Assembly (NCBI RefSeq): GCF_019431455.1
Contig: NZ_JAHYSR010000022.1
Coordinates: 1 to 62,609 of the forward strand
Origin: Paracoccus bogoriensis
GTDB lineage: Bacteria; Pseudomonadota; Alphaproteobacteria; Rhodobacterales; Rhodobacteraceae
Reading direction: 5' to 3'
DNA length: 62,609 bases
This document shows, piece after piece, positions 26,238 through 34,914 of this stretch (position 1 is the stretch's first letter; each line of letters opens with the position of its first letter). The position numbers and the translations under genes are program-made. The notes below the pieces were generated by a model, which did not search any database, had not been told where the DNA came from, and saw nothing but the letters and a program-made list of their open reading frames with translations.

Positions 26238-26476
26238 CGGTCGAGAAGCCCAGGCCCCGCAGCCGCGACAAGCTGGTTCCTGTCAAGCCTTGGGAGGCCA
26301 AGCGCTACAAGGTCGCCGTGACCTTGGCCGAGCCGCCATTCGAGACGCCGCCCGCGCTTGTGGACGAAACCGCGCCGAAGACCCTGCCGATCCGCCGGCC
26401 GGTGGCGCGCCAAGTCGATCCCATCGACCAGGTGATCGCGGCAATCCGCGAAGTCAGCCGCGAGGCGCGGTCGTGA
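26234..26476 (+). CDS. Hypothetical phage protein (80 residues)
   Basis: A basic, proline-rich protein starts MTVEKPRPRSRDKLVPVKPW. ATG 26234 overlaps the previous stop (ATGA), and its TGA overlaps the next ATG. It is probably unstructured in its first half. No family was recognised. Confidence 0.6.
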   Translation: MTVEKPRPRSRDKLVPVKPWEAKRYKVAVTLAEPPFETPPALVDETAPKTLPIRRPVARQVDPIDQVIAAIREVSREARS

Positions 26477-26754
26477 TGGACATCGACGCGGCGCGGTGTC
26501 GCAAGCTGTTCGCCTCGGTCCTGCTGGCGGTGCTGGACGATTTCAACGCCCAGTTCAACAAGGAACTGGGCCGTAGGCGTGGAAATCCGGAAGGCGTGCT
26601 GCACTCTGCCAGCCGCTACTTTCGATCTCGTGACGCCCGCTTTCTGGCGGCATTGGCGGGCATGGAAATCGGCCCCGCGCAGGTTGTCTCCGCCGTGCGG
26701 TTGCCTCGCGACGAATACAAGCGCCTGACCAACAAGGACGACCGCCATGCGTGA
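26476..26754 (+). CDS. Hypothetical phage protein (92 residues)
   Basis: The protein starts MDIDAARCRKLFASVLLAVL and includes FNKELGRRRGNPEGVLHSAS. It is helical and basic, which could suit a DNA-associated replication accessory protein. ATG 26476 or GTG 26473 may be used. The gene overlaps the primase start by 8 bp. Confidence 0.65.
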   Translation: MDIDAARCRKLFASVLLAVLDDFNAQFNKELGRRRGNPEGVLHSASRYFRSRDARFLAALAGMEIGPAQVVSAVRLPRDEYKRLTNKDDRHA

Positions 26755-27901
26755 TGATGGCCGGGTTGAGCTGGCGCATCGGGTGCCGATGGCAGAGCTG
26801 GTTGATCGGCTGGCGATCCCGTCGCTGATCCGCACTGGCGACGAGTTGGTCGGGCCATGCCCTGGCTGCGGCGGCAAGGATCGATTCGGAGTCAGCCTGC
26901 GCAAGGGCGTGTTCCTGTGCCGCCGCTGCGATGCCAAGGGGGACCAGATCGCGCTGGTGAAGCTGGTGCTGGGTCTGGATTTCCCGGCCGCGCTGGAATG
27001 GCTGGTCGGGCCGCGTCAGAACCTGACACCGCAGCAGCGCGCCGAGCAGCGGCGCCGGGCCGATCAGCACCGCCGTCAGCGTGAGGCCGAGGCCGAGCGT
27101 CGCAGGCAGGACGCGATCGCGCTGGCCCGCCAGATATGGTCCCGGGCAGAGCCTGCCACCCGGACGCCGGTCGTGGATTATCTTGCCCGGCGCGGGATCA
27201 TCCTGCGCGACAGCGCTCAGATGCCGGGCTGTTTCCGCTTCGAGCCATCCGCACGCCTGGTCGTGCCGGATGACAACCGCCGCGGCGAATTCGTCACCGT
27301 CCATGAGGGCCCGGCCATGCTGGCCGCGATCAGCGATGCCTCGGGCGCGCTGACCGGCGTTCACCGGACATGGATCGACCTTGGCCAGCCCAAGGGCAAG
27401 GTCGTGATTCCGCACCCGTTCAAGGCTGGTGAGACGGTCGCGGCCAAGAAGGTCTATGGATCCAAGAAGGGCGGGGCGATCCGCATCCACACGCCGCGCG
27501 ATGCCGAGGCGATGGTGATGGCCGAGGGGATCGAGACGACTCTGTCGGCCATGGTCGCGCGCGACGGACAGCTTGAGGGCGCCGCTTTCTGGGCCGGAGT
27601 CGATCTGGGCAACATGGCCGGCGCGCGCCGCCTCGGTCCGGGCCTGAAGTATGCGGGCCTGCCCGACCTGACCGATCGGGACGCATTCGTGCCGCCGCAA
27701 TGGGTCAAGCGCCTGGTCTTCGTCCAGGACGGCGACAGCGAGCCGAAGCTGACCCGCGCCAAGTTGCTGTCCGGCCTGCGCCGCGCCATGGCGCTGCGGC
27801 CCGGCCTGACCGCCGCCATCGTCCATCCGGGCGAGGGCATCGACATGAACGACCTGCTGATGGGCGCGACAGACGTCACACAGCGGGAGGGGGACGAATG
27901 A
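26747..27901 (+). CDS. Phage primase with CHC2-type zinc finger and Toprim domain
   Basis: The product is 384 residues. The N-terminal zinc ribbon has Cys38, Cys41, Cys58 and Cys61 (CPGC and CRRC) around the GKDRF motif. A basic coiled linker spans about 95-130. A Toprim-like domain follows, with VMAEGIETTLSA and VFVQDGDSE as its acidic motifs. Such proteins synthesise RNA primers for phage replication. Its stop overlaps the start of the SF3 helicase (ATGA), so the two form a primase-helicase pair. Confidence 0.9.
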   Translation: MRDDGRVELAHRVPMAELVDRLAIPSLIRTGDELVGPCPGCGGKDRFGVSLRKGVFLCRRCDAKGDQIALVKLVLGLDFPAALEWLVGPRQNLTPQQRAEQRRRADQHRRQREAEAERRRQDAIALARQIWSRAEPATRTPVVDYLARRGIILRDSAQMPGCFRFEPSARLVVPDDNRRGEFVTVHEGPAMLAAISDASGALTGVHRTWIDLGQPKGKVVIPHPFKAGETVAAKKVYGSKKGGAIRIHTPRDAEAMVMAEGIETTLSAMVARDGQLEGAAFWAGVDLGNMAGARRLGPGLKYAGLPDLTDRDAFVPPQWVKRLVFVQDGDSEPKLTRAKLLSGLRRAMALRPGLTAAIVHPGEGIDMNDLLMGATDVTQREGDE

Positions 27902-29754
27902 ACGACGACGGAATCGAGAAGGCACGCGCCGCCATGGCCGCGCCCGAAGAGGTCGATCTGCCCGAGGGGATCGAGCTGCCGCAGGATGTCGCAGACGAGG
28001 ATCCGGCGGACAGCTATCCCGAGGGCTATTTCCCACCCCCGCCGCTGCCCGAGGATGGTGCGGGCGATGATGAGTCACCGAATCCTATCGCCCTGGCCGC
28101 AGCGCAGCCGTTGAACGACATCGGCAACGCCAAGCGGTTCGTGATCCATTTCGGGGATGACGTTCGCCACGTTTCGCAGGTCGGCTGGCACATCTGGGAT
28201 GGACGCCGGTGGCGCAAGGATGCCGAGATCAGCAAGGGGCTGTCGCCCACGATCCGCAAGCTGGCCCAGCAGATGTCCGAGCTGATCAAGCAGGAGATCG
28301 ACTTCATGGTGCCCTCGCCCCGGGAGCGAAAGCTGCTGGAAGAGGAATACCAGCTGGTGAAGCGGCGCGCCGAGATCGAGGGCACGGCCGGATATGCTGC
28401 CGACGAGTCACTGCTGAGCGAGTTGGGCACGATCGATGGCCGTCTGCGCGGGATCGAGAGCAAGTTGAAGGGCTATCGCACCTCGATCGGCCGCATCGTC
28501 ACCCATGCCAAGAACGCAGGCAATTCGGGGCCGATGACCAACATGGTCAACGAGGCCTCGGTCATGAAGTCGATCACGGTCGATGACCTCGACCAGGACG
28601 ATCTGGTCGCGAACACCCTTTCGGGCGTGCTGAAGTTCAGCGTGACCCCGGACCCCGTTTCGGGCGCATCCGCGATGCCCGAGGTCCATCTGCTGCCACA
28701 TGACCGCGACCAGATGCTGAGCAAGCTGATGCCGGTCGAATACGACCCCGAGGCCAAATGTCCGCGCTTCGACGAGTTCCTGCGAACCATCCAGCCGAAT
28801 ATCGAGGTTCGGCAGTTCCTGCAGCGCTGGTTCGGCCTGTCGATGAGCGGCATCCCGATCCAGAAGCTGGCCTTCTTCCACGGCGCGGGCGCGAACGGAA
28901 AGTCGGTCCTGGTGGACGTTATCTCGCGGATCATGGGCGACTATTCCGCCACCGCGAAGATCGAAAGCCTGACCGGCAAGAACAAGAAGTCCGGCGAGGC
29001 CGCGCAGCCGGACCTGATCCCGCTGATCGGCGCCCGCAGCGTTCGGACATCCGAACCAGAAGACGGCGAGCGCCTGCAGGAGGCGTTCGTCAAGGCGCTG
29101 ACCGGGGGCGAGCCGATGATGATCCGCGATCTCTTCTCGGGGATGATCGTCGTGCAGCCCTATTTCAAGCTGACGATCAGCGGCAACCACCTGCCCGAGA
29201 TCCGCGGCGGCGATGACGGTATCTGGCGGCGGGTGATGCTGGTCAAGTTCCCGGTGCAGATACCGGAGGCCAAGCGCATCCCCAAGAAGGACATGGACGC
29301 CATGCTCTGGGAGGAGCGGTCGGGCATCCTCAACTGGATGGTTCAGGGGCTGCTCGACTTCCTCGATGGCGGCCTGCAGGAGCCCGACGAGGTGCTGGCC
29401 GCGACCGAGGACTATCGCAAGGATAGTGACCCGATCGGCACCTTCCTGGCTGATGCCACGCTGGTCACCGGCTATGAGGGCGACTTCATGACAGCCCGCG
29501 AGCTGATGGAGGCCTTCAACTACTGGATCGAGGAGCGTGGCGAGACGCGATGGGGCAGTAGGACGGTGTCGAACCGCCTGAAGGCCAAGGCCGACACCTG
29601 GCGGCACCCTGAGACGCAGAAGACCTTTGCGGCCGGAAAGTCGGGCGTTACGGGCTATCGCGGGATCAGGCTGACCGACGAGTTCGGGCGCCGGATGCGA
29701 GAGGGCACGGCAAAGGACAGCGCGCCGAGCTGGAGCGGCTTATGGACGCGATGA
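27898..29754 (+). CDS. Phage/plasmid primase-helicase, P4 family (SF3 helicase)
   Basis: The product is 618 residues. The acidic, proline-rich first 75 residues are a linker, and the middle includes a coiled segment at about 120-195. The C-terminal D5/P4-type SF3 helicase has Walker A GAGANGKS (329-336). Downstream it has the DLIPLIGARSVRTSEPE and TISGNHLPEIRGGDDGIWRR motifs typical of the family. It would unwind DNA at the phage origin. The adjacent non-coding block at 29755-30189 is the likely place for that origin. Confidence 0.92.
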   Translation: MNDDGIEKARAAMAAPEEVDLPEGIELPQDVADEDPADSYPEGYFPPPPLPEDGAGDDESPNPIALAAAQPLNDIGNAKRFVIHFGDDVRHVSQVGWHIWDGRRWRKDAEISKGLSPTIRKLAQQMSELIKQEIDFMVPSPRERKLLEEEYQLVKRRAEIEGTAGYAADESLLSELGTIDGRLRGIESKLKGYRTSIGRIVTHAKNAGNSGPMTNMVNEASVMKSITVDDLDQDDLVANTLSGVLKFSVTPDPVSGASAMPEVHLLPHDRDQMLSKLMPVEYDPEAKCPRFDEFLRTIQPNIEVRQFLQRWFGLSMSGIPIQKLAFFHGAGANGKSVLVDVISRIMGDYSATAKIESLTGKNKKSGEAAQPDLIPLIGARSVRTSEPEDGERLQEAFVKALTGGEPMMIRDLFSGMIVVQPYFKLTISGNHLPEIRGGDDGIWRRVMLVKFPVQIPEAKRIPKKDMDAMLWEERSGILNWMVQGLLDFLDGGLQEPDEVLAATEDYRKDSDPIGTFLADATLVTGYEGDFMTARELMEAFNYWIEERGETRWGSRTVSNRLKAKADTWRHPETQKTFAAGKSGVTGYRGIRLTDEFGRRMREGTAKDSAPSWSGLWTR

Positions 29755-30189
29755 CCCCGCACCCCATTATCATGATCTTCGACCAGGCGGGCCTTCGGGC
29801 CCGTCGCGCATGTCTGGCTATCGCCGTGGCGCGTGGGCCGGACGGGCTTAGCGGGGCGAGCGGTTGGGCGCGACTGACAGAGGGGTCAGGGGGATGCCGG
29901 TTCAATGGTTTCAGATGCTTAGAGGCTGATTTTGGGCCGGACGGGCCTGACGGGCCTGAAATTCTGACCCATGCGCGCGCGTGTAATCAGCGGGGTCAGG
30001 GGGAAAATTGCCTCATGCATAGGTGGATATTTCAAGCCCGTCAGGCCCGTCCGGCCCAAATTGTCAGGATAAGCCCATGATTTGATTACATCGGACCCAC
30101 TAAGCCCACCTTGGTTTTCAAGCCCTCTCAACCTCTCACTAAGCCCACCAAGCCCAATCTTTGCACAAGAAAAGCAACGGATAGTAGGA
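29755..30189. other. Repeat-rich non-coding block, candidate phage replication origin
   Basis: These 435 bp between the helicase gene and the next CDS lack a credible gene. They contain a 31-of-32-bp inverted repeat (29931-29962 with 30029-30060) and a 13-bp direct repeat GGGGTCAGGGGGA (29882-29894 and 29992-30004). They also hold three TAAGCCCA repeats (30070, 30101, 30140) plus CAAGCCCA at 30149. Long hairpins and short iterated motifs beside replication genes are typical of origins, but no experiment or homology supports the call here. Confidence 0.5.
29931..30060. repeat. Long inverted repeat (32-bp arms, 66-bp loop)
   Basis: The left arm 29931-29962 and right arm 30029-30060 are complementary at 31 of 32 positions. 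The left arm itself contains two copies of CGGGCCTGA. The structure could extrude as a cruciform or form a very stable RNA hairpin. Confidence 0.95.
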
Positions 30190-30209
30190 TGAAGGAAAAG
30201 GGACGCAAT

Positions 30210-30920
30210 ATGTTGATCAACGCCAAGGCCACCAAGGTTGAACTGATGTCCATGGCCGTTGCGGCCCGACTTGAAGCCGTGAGGTCCGCTGTAGCCGTAC
30301 CGGCTGCATGCGGGCCGGATATCGCGCCAGCGCCTGCGCGCGGCGGCTTCGTGCTGGTCCGCAATCTTGAGCTTCTGCCCGTGGGCGACAGGGTGGAGGC
30401 CGTCCATCGCGGCTATGGCGGCCGCGCGGCGATCCGGCAGGCCGATGCGTTTGACGCGATGCTGGCCGCCGCTGCCCGTCGCAAGCAGCCGTCGCCCCTG
30501 ACCCACGGCCAGATCTCGATCGGGCGGCGCTACCGCGATCTGGTCGAGCTGCTGGCTTCGGATGGCACGAAGCTGTCCAGCCTGGAAGCGTCGTGCGGCG
30601 GGCCGGATGCGCGCGACTGGATGGACCGCCGCTTGGCCTTTTCCCGTGAGCTGGAGGCGATGCGTCGGAGGCTGGGCGTTGGCCCGGTCATGGTGCTGCG
30701 GCGCATCCGTCCCTCGCAGCGTCACCGCGACCTTGCGCCAGGCGAGCGCGCGCCGGAAATCTTCACGCGCCGCGATCTGGTCGATGCGGTCTGCCTGAAA
30801 GGGCTGAGCATCAAGCAGGCGCTGAAGACGTTCCGGTGGTCGGATAGTGGTCGGAACTGCCGTGCGGCTATGGAGGCATTGAGCGCCTCGCTGGATGCGA
30901 TGATCGGATATCGGGGCTGA
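30210..30920 (+). CDS. Conserved-type prophage protein between replication and packaging modules (236 residues)
   Basis: ATG 30210 has AAGGAAAAGGGA upstream at good spacing and is preferred over ATG 30189. The middle (HGQISIGRRYRDLVELLASD and the following SSLEASCGG) resembles proteins seen in the same position in other Rhodobacteraceae prophages, by recollection. The C-terminus (VCLKGLSIKQALKTFRW) could be a helix-turn-helix. Its position just before the late region makes a late-gene regulator plausible, but this is unproven. Confidence 0.7.
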   Translation: MLINAKATKVELMSMAVAARLEAVRSAVAVPAACGPDIAPAPARGGFVLVRNLELLPVGDRVEAVHRGYGGRAAIRQADAFDAMLAAAARRKQPSPLTHGQISIGRRYRDLVELLASDGTKLSSLEASCGGPDARDWMDRRLAFSRELEAMRRRLGVGPVMVLRRIRPSQRHRDLAPGERAPEIFTRRDLVDAVCLKGLSIKQALKTFRWSDSGRNCRAAMEALSASLDAMIGYRG

Positions 30921-30929
30921 AAAAACCTC

Positions 30930-31008
30930 TTGACCGCTTACGTCGCTCTGTGGCAGGAGAATCGTTATTATCCAGACGTGCGCCCGCAGGGATCATCCCT
31001 CGCGGGCG
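30930..31008 (+). promoter_or_regulatory. Possible late promoter and hairpin before the virion genes
   Basis: TTGACC lies near 30931, within the gap between two genes, followed by AT-rich DNA near 30962-30972 (ATCGTTATTAT). A strong nested hairpin follows at 30981-31008 (CGCCCGC pairs with GCGGGCG, inner GGGAT with ATCCC). The spacing of the promoter elements is poor for a standard sigma-70 promoter. The hairpin lacks a T tract, so it may be an antitermination or processing site. Confidence 0.3.
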
Positions 31009-31032
31009 TTCGTCGTTCCGAGGGGTAGCGTC

Positions 31033-31755
31033 ATGCTGAAACTGTCCTTCGAAGACGAACAGGTGAAGCGAAACATCCGCCAGCTGGCCGAGAAGGACGT
31101 GCGCCGCGCGGCAGCCTGGTCTTTGAACGATACGGCGCAGGACGTGCTGGATCACATGCAGTCTCGCATGGATCAGGTCTTCGATCGCCCGACCCGCTTC
31201 ACGAAGAATGCCTTGATGGTCTGGCGCGCCAAGCCGAACAAGCTTGAGGCGGAAGTCATCGAGCGGCCATCGGTCGGCAGCCGTCACTACCTGAAGGTTC
31301 AGGAGATCGGCGGTCGGCGCGGCCAGACCGGGCTGGAAAAGCTGCTCGGGTCGCGGCTGGCCTATGACGGGGTGCTGCAAGCTGCTGTTCCCGCCTCGGG
31401 CGCAAAGCTGGATGCCTATGGCAACTGGTCCACGGGCGAGCGCAATCAGGCGCTGTCCGGCGTGAGGGCGCAGCGCGATGGCACGGCGAACACGACCGAC
31501 GCCTCGCGCCGCAGGAACCGGCGGCGCGCGGGCTTCTTCGTGCCCAAGCCGGGGTCCAGGCTGTCGCCCGGCATCTGGAAGCGCGACCCGGACGGGTCGA
31601 TCAGCAAGGTGCTGCACTTCAGCGCCGTCGCGCCGGTCTATTCCGAGCGCCTCGGGTTTCAGGATGGCGCCGAACGGCTTTATGCCGAGCGGATGCCCGA
31701 GCACTTCGCCCGCATCCTCGACAGGATGGTCCAGCGGCTGGCCTCGGGCGCCTGA
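31033..31755 (+). CDS. Probable phage minor tail/structural protein (gpZ-like)
   Basis: The product is 240 residues and basic. It begins MLKLSFEDEQVKRNIRQLAE and has KDVRRAAAWSLNDTAQDVLD. This pattern resembles lambda gpZ-type tail-assembly proteins, but the similarity is recalled rather than tested. In lambda, Z lies among the tail genes. Here the gene precedes terminase, which would be a rearrangement. A generic virion protein is the safe description. Confidence 0.6.
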   Translation: MLKLSFEDEQVKRNIRQLAEKDVRRAAAWSLNDTAQDVLDHMQSRMDQVFDRPTRFTKNALMVWRAKPNKLEAEVIERPSVGSRHYLKVQEIGGRRGQTGLEKLLGSRLAYDGVLQAAVPASGAKLDAYGNWSTGERNQALSGVRAQRDGTANTTDASRRRNRRRAGFFVPKPGSRLSPGIWKRDPDGSISKVLHFSAVAPVYSERLGFQDGAERLYAERMPEHFARILDRMVQRLASGA

Positions 31756-31875
31756 AAGTTCGCGGGTCCTTCCCCGCATGGATCGCACGCGGGTAATTCG
31801 CACCCCGTGACATTTGGGTCAGTAATTTCAATCGCCTGCTGCGGTTGGGGTTGCTGTTGTTCTTGAGAGGATCGC
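31756..31875. other. Non-coding gap before terminase, candidate cos region
   Basis: These 120 bp precede the small terminase gene, exactly where lambda-like phages carry cos. They include GTTCGCGGGTCCTTCCCCGC (31758-31777), which recalls the GCGGGT sequence beside lambda cosN. An ACGCGGG repeat near 31788 is also present. No cleavage site can be assigned. Confidence 0.35.
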
Positions 31876-32541
31876 ATGACGTCGCCCATCACGCTCGCCG
31901 ATGGGAGCGTGCTGGATGTCTCGCGCTGGCCGCTTCCGGCGGGCGTCGAGGATGACGGCACGCCCCTCAACCGTGCCCAGCTCGCGCGCGCCTTCGGCGT
32001 GTCCGAGAACACGATCACCAAATGGCTCGGCCAGGGCATGCCGGTCGAGAGCACCGGCGCCAACGGCGTCAGCTATGAATTCCGGCTGACCCATTGCTGG
32101 GCATGGCGTCAGGATCGGGACGAGAAGCTGCGCGCCTCGAAGGCGCGGGGCGATCAGCTGGCGGCTCAGGCGGCGCTGGCCTTCCGCAACCTGGACGACG
32201 ATCAGGCCGAGGAAGAGGGTGAGCTGACGGCCGACGACCTGCGCAAGTGGTCCGAGGCCGAGTATCACCGCAACCGGGTGGCGGAACAGCGCGGCGATCT
32301 GCTGCGTGCGGACCGGATGCGGGCGCTGATCGAGGACATCTTCGTTACCTTCGGGGCCGAAATGGACACGCTGCCCGACTATTGCGAGATGCAGTTCGGC
32401 CTGACCGCCGCGCAGGTCGATCAGCTGCAGGCGCGCTGTGACCAGCTGCGGGGTGAGGTCCGGCGGCTGATCGAGGAGAAGCTGGGGCGCCCGGGTGTCG
32501 TGGTGGCCTTGGACGGTCGGCAGACGGAACTGGGGCTCTGA
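31876..32541 (+). CDS. Terminase small subunit (Nu1/DUF1441-like)
   Basis: This subunit recognises phage DNA ends for packaging. The 221-residue product has an N-terminal winged helix (LNRAQLARAFGVSENTITKW, then LGQGMP) closely paralleling lambda Nu1. A helical dimerisation and gpA-binding region follows (EAEYHRNRVAEQRGDLLRAD). ATG 31876 has GAGAGG upstream. Its stop overlaps the start of the large subunit by one base. Confidence 0.88.
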   Translation: MTSPITLADGSVLDVSRWPLPAGVEDDGTPLNRAQLARAFGVSENTITKWLGQGMPVESTGANGVSYEFRLTHCWAWRQDRDEKLRASKARGDQLAAQAALAFRNLDDDQAEEEGELTADDLRKWSEAEYHRNRVAEQRGDLLRADRMRALIEDIFVTFGAEMDTLPDYCEMQFGLTAAQVDQLQARCDQLRGEVRRLIEEKLGRPGVVVALDGRQTELGL

Positions 32542-34706
32542 TGGTCGAGATGCTGGACCGGGGTCTGGGGCCGCTGTCGCGGATCCCGCCTCTGCCGCCC
32601 TTCGTCACGCCCGAGGAACTGGTCGCTGATGCCCTGCCTCTGCTGGACCCGCCGAGCCGGGTGACGGTGACCACGGCAGCGGAGCAGGCCCTCCGGGTGC
32701 CGGTGGCGGGACGCTGGCAGCAATACGACCGGACGGTCACGCCCTACATGGTCGAACCGCAGGACATGACGCAGTCGCGCCGGTTCAAGGCGGTCATCTT
32801 CGTGGGGCCGTCGCAATGCGGCAAGTCGCAGATGCTGCTGTCGGTCTCGGCTCATGCGATCACCAGCGCACCGGGGCCGGTGCAGCTGATCCACATGACC
32901 AAGACCGATGCGGATGCGTGGGTCGAGGAAAAGCTGGACCCGGCGATCTTCAACAGCCCCTCGCTGGTCGAAAGGCTGGGGAGGGCGCGCGATGACAGCA
33001 CCTTCAGCCGCAAGCGGTTCAAGGGGATGAGGCTCACAATCGGCTATCCGGTCGCCAACCAGCTGTCGTCGCGGTCGCAGCGTCTGGTGATGCTTACGGA
33101 TTACGACCACATGCCGCAACGGCTTGGTCCCAAGGATGCGCCCGAGGCCAGCCCCTTCGGGATGGCGCTGCAGCGGATCCGGACCTATCTGAGCCGCGGC
33201 TGCGTCGTGGTGGAAAGCACGCCGGCCTTTCCGGTGGACGAGGCCAAGGCCCAGCCCGCCACGGCGTTGGACCCGCATCTGCTGCCTGCCACGACAGGCG
33301 GGATCGTGAACCTCTATAACGAGGGGACGCGGGGCCGCTGGTTCTGGGAATGCCCCGATTGCGCGGGGCATTTCGAGCCGCGCTATGACCGGCTGGACTA
33401 CAACCCGGACCTCGATCCTGGCGAGGCCGGGGAAATGGCGGCGATGGTCTGCCCGCATTGCGGCAGCGTCATCCCGCACCGCCACAAGGCCGAGCTGAAT
33501 CGGCGCGCGCTGCAGAGGCACGGGGGCTGGCTGCATGAGAGCCGCGTGGTGAACGAGGCGGGCGAACGCCAGCTTTGCCGCGTCGATGATGAGGCAGTCC
33601 GCAGCGTGCCCTTCGTCAGCTATGCGCTGAACGGGGCAGCTGCAGCCTTCGCGTCGTGGTCAGGACTGGTCGAGCGCTACGAATCGGCGCGCCGGACCTT
33701 GGAAGCGACGGGCGACGAGACGGATTTCTCGGGCGTCCACTATACCGAGATCGGAATTCCGTATCGCCGCCCGAGGGACGCGGACGCTGACGCGCTGAGC
33801 GTCGAGAGCCTGAAGGCGCACGCCTTGAGCGGGGATCGGGGTGTCGCACCGTCCTGGACGCGCTTCGTCACGGTGATGGTGGACGTGCAGGGCAATCGCT
33901 TCGAGGTCATGGCGATGGCCTGGGGCGCCGAGGGCGAGCGGCAGATCATCGACCGCTATGCGATCCATCAGCCGCCTGACCACGCGCCGCGCGCCAAGGG
34001 TGAGGATGGGAGATACCGGGCTGTCGATCCCGGGCGATATGCCGAGGATGCCGACGCGCTGGCCGATCTGCCGGACCGGGTCTTTCCGGTAGAGGGTCAG
34101 GCTTGGGGGCTGAAGCCGGTCGGGGTCGTGATCGACTTCAACGGCCCGAAGGGCTGGGCTGATCATGCCGAGAAATTCTGGCGCAAGCAGGCCCGCGAGG
34201 GGCGGGGCGGTTGCTTCTACCTGTCGATCGGTCGGGACGGTCTGAACCAGCGTGACCGCGTCTGGTACGAGGCGCCCGAGCGCGCGTCGAACGGCAAGCG
34301 CGCCCGGGGCATCCGCCTGCTGAACATGGCGGTGGATCGTCTGAAGGATTCGGTCTGGGCGGCCTTGGGCCGCACCGACACTCCGGTCGGGGCGCAGCAT
34401 GTGCCGAATTGGCTTGATGCCGAGCATCTGGCCGAACTGCTGGCCGAGGAGCGGGGCGACAAGGGCTGGTCGCTGCGACCCGGCCAGAAACGCAACGAGA
34501 GCCTCGACCATTGCGTGCAGGGCCTCGCCCTTGCCGAGTATCTGGGCCTGAACCGGGTCAACTGGGAGGCCCCGCCCGCCTGGTGTCTGGCCGGGCTGGA
34601 AAACCCCAATGCCGTGCCGCTTGAGCGGCCCGGCGATCCCGACAGCGCGCAGCCTGCGCCCGCTGCCAAATCCGTGCCCAAGCGCATCGGCTATCTGAGG
34701 AGATAA
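32541..34706 (+). CDS. Terminase large subunit (lambda gpA family)
   Basis: This is the packaging ATPase and nuclease. The product is 721 residues. Walker A GPSQCGKS (89-96) is followed by TKTDADAWVEEKLDP and the Walker-B-like LVMLTDYDHM. A zinc-ribbon CPDC/CPHC pair lies near residues 272 and 305. The C-terminal nuclease part contains VMVDVQGNRFEVMAMAW. The gpA family usually packages from cos sites, which supports a cos-type phage. Confidence 0.93.
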   Translation: MVEMLDRGLGPLSRIPPLPPFVTPEELVADALPLLDPPSRVTVTTAAEQALRVPVAGRWQQYDRTVTPYMVEPQDMTQSRRFKAVIFVGPSQCGKSQMLLSVSAHAITSAPGPVQLIHMTKTDADAWVEEKLDPAIFNSPSLVERLGRARDDSTFSRKRFKGMRLTIGYPVANQLSSRSQRLVMLTDYDHMPQRLGPKDAPEASPFGMALQRIRTYLSRGCVVVESTPAFPVDEAKAQPATALDPHLLPATTGGIVNLYNEGTRGRWFWECPDCAGHFEPRYDRLDYNPDLDPGEAGEMAAMVCPHCGSVIPHRHKAELNRRALQRHGGWLHESRVVNEAGERQLCRVDDEAVRSVPFVSYALNGAAAAFASWSGLVERYESARRTLEATGDETDFSGVHYTEIGIPYRRPRDADADALSVESLKAHALSGDRGVAPSWTRFVTVMVDVQGNRFEVMAMAWGAEGERQIIDRYAIHQPPDHAPRAKGEDGRYRAVDPGRYAEDADALADLPDRVFPVEGQAWGLKPVGVVIDFNGPKGWADHAEKFWRKQAREGRGGCFYLSIGRDGLNQRDRVWYEAPERASNGKRARGIRLLNMAVDRLKDSVWAALGRTDTPVGAQHVPNWLDAEHLAELLAEERGDKGWSLRPGQKRNESLDHCVQGLALAEYLGLNRVNWEAPPAWCLAGLENPNAVPLERPGDPDSAQPAPAAKSVPKRIGYLRR

Positions 34707-34710
34707 GCAC

Positions 34711-34914
34711 ATGGCTTTCACGCCAGCCGACGCCGCCGCATTGAAGGCGGCGATTGCGAAGGGCGTCCAGTCCGTCGAGATCAACGGCGAAAAGGTCAGC
34801 TATCGGTCACTGGCCGAGATGCGCCAGGCGCTGCAGATGATCGAGGACGAACTGGCTGGCCAGCCGCGCGGCGCGGCGCGGGTCAGCTATCCCGTCACGT
34901 CGCGGGGGCTGTGA
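34711..34914 (+). CDS. Head-tail joining protein gpW
   Basis: The product is 67 residues, as in lambda gpW (68), with the family pattern VEINGEKVSYRSLAEMRQAL. gpW seals the packaged head and prepares the portal for tail attachment. The gene lies between terminase and portal as in lambda. Its stop overlaps the portal ATG (ATGA). Confidence 0.9.
   Translation: MAFTPADAAALKAAIAKGVQSVEINGEKVSYRSLAEMRQALQMIEDELAGQPRGAARVSYPVTSRGL

Noticed and set aside
29742..30080. A 112-codon plus-strand frame after the helicase gene
   Set aside because: Its translation is made of Gly/Pro/Asp repeats from the GGGCC-rich inverted-repeat arms, and a non-coding origin-like block explains it better.
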